Origin: Betaproteobacteria bacterium
Lineage (GTDB): Bacteria > Pseudomonadota > Gammaproteobacteria > Burkholderiales > Burkholderiaceae_E
Length of the DNA stretch: 5,014 nucleotides
NCBI GenBank assembly: GCA_016868095.1
Contig: VGHV01000214.1
Coordinates: forward strand, 1-5,014
Direction of reading: 5' to 3'
This document shows positions 1-5,014 of this stretch, one piece after another. Within the stretch, counting starts at the first letter, position 1; the number at the start of each line of letters is the position of its first letter. Both the position numbers and the translations under genes were made by a program. The notes beneath the pieces are model-generated. The model was not told the origin of the DNA, did not search any database, and worked only from the letters and a program-made list of their open reading frames with translations.

Positions 1-256
1 GGCCCGCGGCTGCCTCTGTGGGATTGAGCTCGGTATCGAGAAAGATATTAAACTGCTTTGGCAGGTAGGGTGTGACCTTCTCAAGAAGGCCTGCGCCAAC
101 GACTCCTCGATCACTGACTATGAATGGGTTTAAAGCGTTCAAAGCCGCGAGTTCATGAGTGAGCGAAGCGCGCGCCCCGAAGCCAAAGATCACAGGGACC
201 ATATAATTAATGCGAGCGATATGCTGCGTGATCTCTTGTGCAACCATTTGAGTCAT
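1..256 (-). CDS. Iron-containing alcohol dehydrogenase, N-terminal part (cut by window edge)
   Basis: This reading frame was found by translating the minus strand leftward from an ATG at 256. It stays open for 85 codons to the window edge, so the gene is partial only because of the window. The visible part matches the N-terminal nucleotide-binding domain of Fe-dependent alcohol dehydrogenases (group III ADH, Pfam Fe-ADH): the strand-turn FGFGA at residues 24-28, the strand ending in SDRG at 48-51 (usual form vTDxG), GAGLLEKV at 54-61, and NPT at 78-80, the start of the conserved 'xPNPT' segment. The GGGS nucleotide motif and the Asp/His metal ligands lie beyond the edge and cannot be checked. 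The family oxidises alcohols or reduces aldehydes or maleylacetate with NAD(P). The substrate is not predictable here. A weak ribosome site (GTGGA, 6 bases before the ATG) overlaps the stop of the upstream MDR gene, so the two are probably co-transcribed. An in-frame ATG at codon 4 is an alternative start. Confidence 0.85.
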   Translation of the reverse strand, partial: MTQMVAQEITQHIARINYMVPVIFGFGARASLTHELAALNALNPFIVSDRGVVGAGLLEKVTPYLPKQFNIFLDTELNPTEAAAG

Positions 257-262
257 TGTTGA

Positions 263-267
263 TCCAC
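263..267 (-). promoter_or_regulatory. Weak ribosome binding site of the Fe-ADH gene
   Basis: Read on the minus strand, the sequence GTGGA ends 6 bases before the ATG at 256. Its first G is the last base of the TAG stop of the preceding MDR gene. The closeness suggests translational coupling, and it supports the ATG at 256 over the in-frame ATG three codons later. Only GGA pairs well with the anti-Shine-Dalgarno sequence, so the site is weak. Confidence 0.4.
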
Positions 268-1283
268 TAAATGGGGCAGCCTGCATCGCTGCGCAAGCGG
301 ACAAGTTGCTTGCCAAGACTGCGGCCCTTGAGCATATCGACAAAGGCAGTCGGTGCTTGATCAAGCCCATCGTAAATGCTCGCTTCGTGGTGAAGCTTGC
401 CTGCTCGATAAGCTGTCATCAAGTCTGAATTGGCCTTTGGTAAGAGAGATTTGTGGTCTGAGAGCAAGAAACCTTCAAGCCGAACACGCTTATTGAAAAG
501 TGAACGCAGATTGAATAGGCCATCTACCGTCTTTGCATTGTATTGAGAGACGAGTCCGCACAATGCAATACGACCGTGTAGTTTCATCTTCGGCAATACT
601 TGATCAAGTATTGAACCAGCAACATTATCGAAATAAAAATCAACTCCCTCCTTAAGCGCTTCAGAAAGAGCTGACTCGAAATCGCTGGCCCGATAATCCA
701 GGCAATCGTGGGCATCAAGCTTAGTCCTAACCCAATCGCATTTGCTTGATCCACCGGCAATGCCAATCGCTCTACAACCGTAGTCCTTAGCGAGTTGAAT
801 CGCAACGCTACCAACGGCACCAGCTGCTGCCGATACGAGGACCGTCTCACCTGGCTTTGGTTGTCCAAGCAAATGCAGGCCCAGCCATGCCGTCTGGCCT
901 GTGGATCCGAGTGCGCCGAGATAAGCGCTCAAGGGCGCAAGGTCGGGGTCAATCGTTTGTAGGTCATCTGCGCTTGCAAGCGAGTAGAGCTGCCAAGCAT
1001 GACGGCCAACCACCCACGAGCCCATGGCATATCGTGAATCCTTGCTTTCAACAACGCGACCAATAGTTCGACCAACGATGACCTCGCCCAAGCGCATGGC
1101 TGGCGCATACGAGTCCTCCTTCTCCATCCGCATGCGGATATAAGGGTCGACCGAGAGCAGGTGATTCTCGATCAAGACTTCGCCATGAGCAGGTCTGATC
1201 ACTTGTTCTTGCGTAAACTCAAAGCATGACGCATCGGGCAGGCCATTAGGGTGTTTTGCAAAACGAATGGATTCATTCTTCAT
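267..1283 (-). CDS. NADP-dependent MDR oxidoreductase (CurA / prostaglandin reductase type)
   Basis: This 338-residue protein is a full-length, zinc-independent medium-chain dehydrogenase/reductase of the CurA/YncB and leukotriene-B4 12-hydroxydehydrogenase branch (usual length about 330-350). Members reduce the C=C bond of alpha,beta-unsaturated ketones and aldehydes with NADPH in the cytoplasm. Visible signatures are VDPYIRMRM at 45-53, typical of this branch; LGSTGQTAWLGL at 125-136; the Rossmann glycine motif SAAAGAVGS at 151-159; GGSSKC at 177-182, where the Lys would contact the NADP phosphate; DFYFDNVAG at 215-223; and GRIALCGLVSQYN at 237-249. No structural or catalytic zinc ligand pattern is seen. 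The TAG stop lies at 269-267 and the Fe-ADH gene follows after 10 bases, so the two form a likely operon. The ATG at 1283 fits the family N-terminus but has only a poor ribosome site. The physiological substrate is unknown; detoxification of reactive enones or a catabolic step are both possible. Confidence 0.92.
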   Translation of the reverse strand: MKNESIRFAKHPNGLPDASCFEFTQEQVIRPAHGEVLIENHLLSVDPYIRMRMEKEDSYAPAMRLGEVIVGRTIGRVVESKDSRYAMGSWVVGRHAWQLYSLASADDLQTIDPDLAPLSAYLGALGSTGQTAWLGLHLLGQPKPGETVLVSAAAGAVGSVAIQLAKDYGCRAIGIAGGSSKCDWVRTKLDAHDCLDYRASDFESALSEALKEGVDFYFDNVAGSILDQVLPKMKLHGRIALCGLVSQYNAKTVDGLFNLRSLFNKRVRLEGFLLSDHKSLLPKANSDLMTAYRAGKLHHEASIYDGLDQAPTAFVDMLKGRSLGKQLVRLRSDAGCPI

Positions 1284-1337
1284 GGCTCATTGACGCCTGT
1301 TTGCCTAAATCGGTTGGAAAAATGGAGTACTACAACC
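1284..1337. other. 54-base divergent intergenic region between MDR gene and DUF1992 gene
   Basis: This short space separates two divergently transcribed starts, so it must hold or adjoin promoters for both unless they lie inside the opposing genes. A TTGACG hexamer at 1290-1295 resembles a -35 box on the plus strand, but no acceptable -10 box follows at 16-18 bases. No convincing promoter is seen on the minus strand either. The leftward promoter may lie within the start of the DUF1992 gene. Confidence 0.5.
1324..1327 (+). promoter_or_regulatory. Ribosome binding site that decides the DUF1992 start
   Basis: GGAG lies 10 bases before the ATG at 1338. An in-frame ATG exists 29 codons upstream (1251), but it lies inside the oppositely oriented MDR gene, and the extra residues do not resemble the family. 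This site therefore favours the short, 79-residue product. Confidence 0.55.
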
Positions 1338-1577
1338 ATGAAGCTTGCACTGAGTTGGATCGCTGACCAAAGGATTGAAGCCGCGCAACAACGCGGGGAG
1401 TTCCGAAATTTACCCGGCGAGGGCAGGCCCCTTGTTATTGATGAAGATAGCTCGCTTTCGTTCGAATCGCGATTAATGATTCGCGCAGCTCTTGCAAGAA
1501 AAGGCAAGGAGTCGAAAGACCGCAGCCATTTTTTGGAAAGTATTCAAATACTAAGAGCTAAACGAGCTAAGCGCTGA
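1338..1577 (+). CDS. Short DUF1992 (YhdN / DnaJC28-like) protein
   Basis: The 79-residue product matches the DUF1992 core: a helix with WIADQRIEAAQQRGEF at about 7-22, then NLPGEGRPLVIDEDSS at about 24-39. This is the family pattern 'A-E-x-x-I-x-E-A-x-x-x-G-E-F-x-N-L-P-G-x-G-x-P-L-x-x-D-D-S'. The family's molecular function is not established; eukaryotic relatives are DnaJ-like proteins and the E. coli member is YhdN. After the core the protein departs from the family. The usual continuation (VPxELRxxYRxLKNAG) is replaced by a Ser/Glu/Arg segment, and the protein ends in a basic tail (RAKRAKR). It is also shorter than E. coli YhdN (about 120 residues). It is soluble, with no signal peptide or membrane segment. 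The start at 1338 has a GGAG site. It stands alone, divergent from the MDR gene and convergent with the next gene, so it is probably monocistronic. Confidence 0.8.
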   Translation: MKLALSWIADQRIEAAQQRGEFRNLPGEGRPLVIDEDSSLSFESRLMIRAALARKGKESKDRSHFLESIQILRAKRAKR

Positions 1578-1631
1578 TCAAAGTCAATGCCAAAGTCTTC
1601 ATCGATTTTGCTCACGCTGTGATGGAGTGTT
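1578..1631. other. 54-base convergent intergenic region
   Basis: This region lies between the stop of the DUF1992 gene and the stop of the dehydrogenase gene. It contains two direct copies of CAAAGTC (1579-1585 and 1591-1597), spaced one DNA turn apart. I find no strong GC-rich stem followed by a T-run on either strand, so no intrinsic terminator can be called here. Confidence 0.5.
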
Positions 1632-2549
1632 TCACTTATTAAGACATCGAATCACTGGGAAGTAATGATTCGATAGACCGTTTTGAATGGCCAGATCAAA
1701 GCGTTCATCAACTGTCTGAGCGCCTTCGCAAACGATCGCAAGCGATTCAGCAAGCTCGAGAGCATAGCCTAAATCCTTTTTGGCGTAGGTTACTGGAAAC
1801 GCAGATTCAGGAAAGACTCGGGGAGCGATTGCTTTAAGGCCGTGGTTTCTCAGGGCAAAGCTGTCTGCAGATCCTTGACTTAATATCGAAAAAAGCGCAT
1901 GCGCTTCAAGTCCATAAGCTTCAGAAATCGCTGCAGCACTTGCGAGCGCTTCGACCGTTTGAAATAAAATCATATTGTTCAATATTTTGCATAGCTGACC
2001 CGTTCCCAGAGCACCGCAATGCGCAATGTCACTTGCCATGGTGGCTAAGATGGGCTTTATTGCAACGAATTCTTCTAGGCTTGCACCAACCATCATGGCC
2101 AGCTGGCCCTTGATGGCAGCTTCTCTGGTGCGCGCCACAGGCGCGTCAATCCATAAGATGGATTCTTTACTTAAGGTCTCGGCGATCGCTTTGGTCTGAA
2201 TAACAGAGGTCGTTCCACAATCAATAATCCACTGCCCCTTTTTACGCCGGCCAGCGCTTAGCTCGAGTAGTTGGGCAATCTCAACACCTGAGGGCAACGA
2301 GAGAAAGACAAGATCGCATTGGGCAAGAATCTCGTTGGCAGACGCGCTGATATGGACGGACATGTCCTTGAAGACCTCGGACCTTGCGGGAATTTGATCG
2401 TGGACATGAAGTTCAGCGTCTGGCTTGATCGTTGATAGCTTGCGGGCGAGATTCAAGCACATGGCCTGCCCCATGACGCCAAGTCCAATAAAGCCAACGT
2501 GTGATTGGTATTCCTGAGTTGATGTGGTGCGAGTCACGCTATGCTCCAT
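1632..2549 (-). CDS. 3-hydroxyisobutyrate dehydrogenase-family NAD(P)-dependent oxidoreductase
   Basis: This 305-residue cytoplasmic protein has the full beta-hydroxyacid dehydrogenase architecture: an N-terminal Rossmann domain with GFIGLGVMGQAM at 19-30, LSLP at 83-86, IIDCGTTS at 108-115, then an all-helical C-terminal domain. The catalytic lysine motif GTGQLCKILNN is at 182-192 (Lys188, Asn191-192), and the late KKDL is at 257-260. The family (MmsB, GarR tartronate semialdehyde reductase, glyoxylate/succinic semialdehyde reductases) interconverts beta-hydroxyacids and semialdehydes. The substrate-binding motif, normally D-x-P-V-S-G-G, reads DAPVART at 135-141, so a standard hydroxyisobutyrate or tartronate substrate is doubtful. 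The first 17 residues extend beyond the usual start of the family. An alternative GTG start at 2537 (codon 5) has a GGAG ribosome site 6 bases away, while the ATG at 2549 has none, so the true product may be 301 residues. The gene is divergent from the amidohydrolase and shares its upstream region. Confidence 0.9.
   Translation of the reverse strand: MEHSVTRTTSTQEYQSHVGFIGLGVMGQAMCLNLARKLSTIKPDAELHVHDQIPARSEVFKDMSVHISASANEILAQCDLVFLSLPSGVEIAQLLELSAGRRKKGQWIIDCGTTSVIQTKAIAETLSKESILWIDAPVARTREAAIKGQLAMMVGASLEEFVAIKPILATMASDIAHCGALGTGQLCKILNNMILFQTVEALASAAAISEAYGLEAHALFSILSQGSADSFALRNHGLKAIAPRVFPESAFPVTYAKKDLGYALELAESLAIVCEGAQTVDERFDLAIQNGLSNHYFPVIRCLNK
1646..1674. repeat. 9-base perfect inverted repeat inside the dehydrogenase 3' end
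   Basis: The left arm ATCGAATCA (1646-1654) and the right arm TGATTCGAT (1666-1674) are exact reverse complements around an 11-base loop. The repeat lies within the last 15 codons of the minus-strand dehydrogenase gene. For rightward transcription from the DUF1992 gene a TTTT run follows a few bases later (from 1681), so it could act as a weak terminator. The stem is AT-rich and the loop long, so chance is also possible. Confidence 0.3.
2544..2547 (-). promoter_or_regulatory. GGAG ribosome site supporting an alternative GTG start of the dehydrogenase
   Basis: On the minus strand GGAG (2547-2544) is followed by 6 bases and then GTG at 2537-2535, in frame with the dehydrogenase. The annotated ATG at 2549 overlaps this site and has no Shine-Dalgarno-like sequence of its own upstream. 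This spacing is ideal, so translation may begin at the GTG. Confidence 0.45.
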
Positions 2550-2615
2550 GAATTAAGGACAGCGTTGAGGTGGCGCACCCAACCGATTGAGTTTTTTGCG
2601 GCGCACTTCAAGCTT

Positions 2616-2643
2616 TTGACCTCGAGTCTAAACCCACTTTAAT
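2616..2643 (+). promoter_or_regulatory. Candidate sigma-70 promoter of the amidohydrolase-CobW operon
   Basis: TTGACC (2616-2621, five of six matches to the -35 consensus) is followed by a 16-base spacer and TTTAAT (2638-2643, five of six matches to the -10). Initiation would fall near 2650, leaving a leader of only about 10 bases before the ATG at 2661. It would also exclude the GAGG at 2644-2647 from the transcript. Either the message is nearly leaderless or another promoter upstream is used. Confidence 0.45.
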
Positions 2644-2647
2644 GAGG
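2644..2647 (+). promoter_or_regulatory. Possible ribosome binding site of the amidohydrolase gene
   Basis: GAGG (within TGAGGTG) lies 13 bases before the ATG at 2661, which is longer than the usual 5-9 base spacing. It is the only purine-rich site near this start. The protein N-terminus from this ATG aligns well with the family, so the start is kept despite the spacing. Confidence 0.35.
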
Positions 2648-2660
2648 TGTTAGCAACGTC

Positions 2661-4286
2661 ATGATTGAAATTTATCCCGCAAAGCGGATCATCACAATGG
2701 ACCGCTCCAATAAATCGACACAAGCAGTGGCGGTTCTTGATGGCAGAGTGCTTGGCACGGGTAGCCTTGAGTCAATGAAAGCGCTAGGCGCCCATCGAAT
2801 TGATGAACGCTTCCTTGATCATGTGTTAATGCCAGGCTGTGTTGAGGGGCATTGCCATGTGAGCGAGGGAGCATTTTGGGGATATGCTTACACGGGCTTC
2901 TTCCCGCGGGCTGATCCACAGGGACGGATTTGGGAAGCATGTAAAAGCATCCCAGCAGTGATCCAACGATTAAAGCAATCCGACAGCTCTAAAGGTCAAA
3001 TATCTGCTTGGGGCTTTGATCCGATCTATTTTGAAGATCAATGTCGCATGACGAGACAAGATCTAGATGCTGTATCGGAAAAATGCTGTGTAGGCGTTAT
3101 GCACGCAAGTGGGCATATCATGAACGTCAACACCTTCGCCCTAGAAAAGGCTGGGCTGATGCGAAAAGGTATCGAACACCCCGGCATACCGCTTGATAAG
3201 GATGGCTACCCAAACGGGGAGCTTAAAGGGCCCGATGCCATGACGATGGTCGGACGCTTTGTTGGCTTTGATCGAGAGGCCATGGCTGGCGATGAGGCAG
3301 CTATGTGGCGATTTGCGTCGCTTTGCGTTCGCGCCGGGGTGACGACGGCGACCGATCTTGCCAACCTACTCCCCGACGATGCAGTCGAAATGATGCTCCG
3401 TGTCACTGCGTCTTGCAGCTATCCTGTTCGTATTGTTGCCATGCGACGATTCCAGGCGATGAGCCCTACCGAGCTGGTCGAGCGAGCCATAGAATTAAAG
3501 CAAAAGAGTACCGATCAGCTTCGATTGGGAGCGATCAAAGCCTTTGTTGATGGCTCGATTCAAGGATTTTCAGCTCGACTTCGATGGCCTGGATACTATA
3601 ACGGTATGCCCAACGGATTATGGTATACGCCACCCGAGCACTTGACTTTATTGTACGAGGCTGCGCTTTCCAATGGACTGCAAGTTCATACACACACCAA
3701 TGGTGACGAGGCGATTGATCTGGCAATTCATTGTTTTACTCAGGCACTGCGCAAACAGTCCTCTGCGGATCATCGCTTCGTACTGCAGCACTGTCAGATG
3801 GGCGATGAAGCACAATTTAGAAAAATGAAGGCCCTTGGACTTGCGGTCAATTTATTTCCAAATCACCACTATTTCTGGGGCGATCAACATCGTGCTATCA
3901 CCTTAGGGCCGCAACGTGCTGAGCGCATGAATGCATGCGCCAGCGCGCTTCGCGCGGGACTTGTCATGGGTATTCACTCAGATGCACCCGTCACGCCACT
4001 TGCGCCTTTGTTCACTGCTTGGGCAGCAGTAAATCGCCTAACCGCTCGTGGGGTGACCTTAGGCAGAGACGAACGCATTAGCGTTGATGAGGCGCTTTAT
4101 GCAATTACACTTGGCGCAGCGCAAACACTCCATCTGGACCATGAGGTCGGTTCGATTGCTGTTGGTAAACGTGCTGACTTCGCAGTTTTGGATCATGATC
4201 CCTACGAGGTGCCGCCTGAGGAGTTGCACCGATTAAAAGTCTGGGGCACCGTACAAGCGGGCAGATTATTTCCCGCATCGTTATGA
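2661..4286 (+). CDS. Amidohydrolase family 3 (YtcJ-like) metal-dependent hydrolase
   Basis: This 541-residue protein has the normal length (about 530-560) for the YtcJ/N-substituted-formamide-deformylase group of the amidohydrolase superfamily: a beta-sandwich at both ends around a metal-binding TIM barrel. Residues 1-60 form the N-terminal sandwich and lead into MPGCVEGHCH, where His64 and His66 are the HxH metal ligands. Further family landmarks are SAWGFDP at 115-121, HASGHIMNVN at 148-157, KAFVDGSIQGF at 293-303, VHTHTNGDEAID at 342-353 (His343, His345), LQHCQ at 375-379 (His377), HSDAPVTPLAP at 439-449 (catalytic-type Asp441), and VGSIAVGKRADFAVLD at 496-511, which closes the C-terminal sandwich. 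Members hydrolyse amide or related bonds in varied small molecules. The substrate cannot be inferred here. No signal peptide is seen, so it is cytoplasmic. The stop overlaps the start of the CobW gene (ATGA), implying one operon and coupled translation. The gene is divergent from the dehydrogenase. Confidence 0.92.
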   Translation: MIEIYPAKRIITMDRSNKSTQAVAVLDGRVLGTGSLESMKALGAHRIDERFLDHVLMPGCVEGHCHVSEGAFWGYAYTGFFPRADPQGRIWEACKSIPAVIQRLKQSDSSKGQISAWGFDPIYFEDQCRMTRQDLDAVSEKCCVGVMHASGHIMNVNTFALEKAGLMRKGIEHPGIPLDKDGYPNGELKGPDAMTMVGRFVGFDREAMAGDEAAMWRFASLCVRAGVTTATDLANLLPDDAVEMMLRVTASCSYPVRIVAMRRFQAMSPTELVERAIELKQKSTDQLRLGAIKAFVDGSIQGFSARLRWPGYYNGMPNGLWYTPPEHLTLLYEAALSNGLQVHTHTNGDEAIDLAIHCFTQALRKQSSADHRFVLQHCQMGDEAQFRKMKALGLAVNLFPNHHYFWGDQHRAITLGPQRAERMNACASALRAGLVMGIHSDAPVTPLAPLFTAWAAVNRLTARGVTLGRDERISVDEALYAITLGAAQTLHLDHEVGSIAVGKRADFAVLDHDPYEVPPEELHRLKVWGTVQAGRLFPASL

Positions 4287-5014
4287 ACGTTGAGATCGTC
4301 ACCGGCTATCTCGGAGCGGGAAAAACAAGCTATATCAACCGGCTACTAAGCGCGACAGATCGATCAAGTCACGAAGCGAAAAAACAGCGACTAGCAATCT
4401 TGGTCAACGACTTTGGTGAGATCAATGTCGACAAGCAGCTAATTCGTGCCCAGAAAGGGCAAATGATCGATATCGCTGGTGGATGCATTTGCTGTACTTA
4501 CGGCAGCGATCTTGTCGATGGCTTGCAGACTATCTTGGCCCGCCAAAACGAGTTCGATCGGCTGGTCATCGAGTGTAGCGGTGTTGCTATGCCTGCAGCG
4601 ATTAGGGGTACGGTAAGACTTTGCATGCCAGGCGCATCCATTCAAACGCTTGCCTTGATTCACTTAGTCCGCATACGCGAGCAATTGCTTGACGCGTACA
4701 TCGGCGATACTGTTCGAGTGCAGCTGCAGCAGTCTGATGAATGGATGGGTACACATGCAGATCTGATTAACGATGATCGCGCACGATCGATCCTATTCGA
4801 GCTAGGCTATCAACAATACCGACTAGATCGCAAACGACAACAGTTTGTTCAGAGGCTAGACCAGCAAGATCCCAACCAAAACCTAACACACACGAACGAG
4901 ATCGGTTGCTTCGAGCGTCATTTTTCACAGACGGGCTTTCCGAAGGTAAGCGCGTTAAAGTCTCGTGATTCCCCACGCTGGCGCAGTTTTATCATTTATC
5001 CAAGTGATTTCGGA
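4283..5014 (+). CDS. CobW/COG0523 (YjiA-like) P-loop GTPase, partial at window end
   Basis: I translated this frame from the ATG that overlaps the amidohydrolase stop. It is open for 244 codons to the window edge. CobW/COG0523 proteins are cytoplasmic GTPases that deliver zinc, cobalt or other metals to enzymes. Visible motifs are Walker A GYLGAGKT at 8-15 (usual GFLGSGKT), VNDFGEINVDKQLI at 41-54 (usual NEFGEV.ID..L), the metal-binding GGCICC at 66-71 (Cys68, Cys70, Cys71), and the switch-like VIECSG at 95-100, close to YjiA. RWRSFIIYPSDF at 232-243 looks like the first strand of the CobW_C domain, which is cut off. Two positions are odd. The NKxD base-recognition motif reads THAD at 157-160, and the usual 'VDA' after the switch region is absent (LALIHLVRI at 123-131). 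The frame stays coherent through both, so a frameshift is unlikely. There is no clear ribosome site; translation probably depends on the upstream gene. Confidence 0.88.
   Translation, partial: MNVEIVTGYLGAGKTSYINRLLSATDRSSHEAKKQRLAILVNDFGEINVDKQLIRAQKGQMIDIAGGCICCTYGSDLVDGLQTILARQNEFDRLVIECSGVAMPAAIRGTVRLCMPGASIQTLALIHLVRIREQLLDAYIGDTVRVQLQQSDEWMGTHADLINDDRARSILFELGYQQYRLDRKRQQFVQRLDQQDPNQNLTHTNEIGCFERHFSQTGFPKVSALKSRDSPRWRSFIIYPSDFG

Larger units (their letters stand above)
2550..2660. other. 111-base divergent intergenic region
   Basis: This is the largest gap in the window. It separates the leftward dehydrogenase from the rightward amidohydrolase-GTPase pair and should hold both promoters. 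One rightward sigma-70-like promoter is visible (listed separately). I see no clear leftward promoter, no long operator palindrome, and no riboswitch-like structure. The only perfect palindrome is CTCGAG at 2621-2626, which is too short to call an operator. Confidence 0.6.

Noticed and set aside
584..868. Minus-strand open frame of 94 codons with hydrophobic stretches inside the MDR gene region
   Set aside because: It overlaps the well-supported MDR gene on the same strand in another frame and resembles no known family; it is a shadow of real coding sequence.
1251..1337. Upstream in-frame extension of the DUF1992 gene (29 codons)
   Set aside because: It overlaps the start of the oppositely oriented MDR gene, lacks family similarity, and the internal ATG at 1338 has a ribosome site.
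1579..1597. Two direct CAAAGTC copies 12 bases apart as a possible regulator site
   Set aside because: They sit between two convergent gene ends, where no promoter is expected, and 7-base repeats at this distance are plausible by chance.
2180..2190. GCGATCGC octamer, the HIP1 sequence of cyanobacteria
   Set aside because: I noticed only one clear copy, in coding sequence; cyanobacterial genomes usually carry many, and the gene content is proteobacterial in character.
3939..3958. GC-rich hairpin CGCGC-TTC-GCGCG in the amidohydrolase gene
   Set aside because: It lies in the middle of a conserved coding region with no T-run; its codons encode ordinary Ala/Leu/Arg residues, so coding constraint explains it.
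4257..4276. GCGGG / CCCGC inverted repeat just before the CobW start
   Set aside because: Only 5 base pairs with a 10-base loop in coding sequence; too weak to propose a translational control element or terminator.
4439..4663. Minus-strand open frame of 74 codons opposite the CobW gene
   Set aside because: It is antisense to the CobW coding frame, which carries clear Walker A and CICC motifs; no independent protein features are seen.
4610..4765. Possible frameshift in the CobW gene explaining its odd motifs
   Set aside because: The frame gives family-like spacing on both sides (CICC and ECSG before; Asp of the G4 motif and CobW_C-like strand after), so substitution fits better than a frameshift.

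Overview
The window is a dense stretch of bacterial chromosome with no gap over about 110 bases. It carries six genes, four complete or apparently complete inside it besides the two cut by the window edges. The proteins look proteobacterial: a short DUF1992/YhdN-like protein, a CurA/YncB-type reductase, a YjiA-like CobW GTPase and a YtcJ-type amidohydrolase. Base composition looks close to balanced by eye. A beta- or gammaproteobacterium is plausible, but no sequence here fixes a genus. No tRNA, rRNA, CRISPR array, insertion sequence, integrase or transcription factor is visible.

Layout. On the minus strand at the left lies a two-gene unit: a complete zinc-independent MDR oxidoreductase (1283 down to 267), followed 10 bases later by the first 85 residues of an iron-containing alcohol dehydrogenase that leaves the window at base 1. 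Divergent from it is a 79-residue DUF1992 protein (1338-1577, plus strand). Convergent with that is a 3-hydroxyisobutyrate-dehydrogenase-family enzyme (2549 down to 1632, minus strand). A 111-base divergent intergenic region with a good sigma-70-like promoter candidate separates it from a rightward pair: a 541-residue amidohydrolase of family 3 (2661-4286) and a CobW/COG0523 GTPase that starts inside the amidohydrolase stop codon (ATGA overlap, 4283) and runs off the right edge still open, after 244 codons.

How the genes may work together. Four of the six products are metabolic enzymes: two NAD(P)-dependent oxidoreductases, one Fe-ADH and one hydrolase. The set looks like a catabolic neighbourhood, but the substrate cannot be read from the sequence. 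The most informative link is the translationally overlapped amidohydrolase-CobW pair. CobW/COG0523 proteins are GTP-dependent metallochaperones and family 3 amidohydrolases are metalloenzymes, so the GTPase may load metal into, or otherwise serve, its upstream partner. That is an inference from arrangement and family. The GTPase itself is unusual: the metal motif CxCC and Walker A are intact, but the base-recognition motif NKxD is replaced by T-H-A-D. The hydroxyisobutyrate-type dehydrogenase is also atypical, because its substrate-binding DxPVSGG motif reads DAPVART. Together these point to a specialised, poorly characterised variant of known families. I see no wholly new system.
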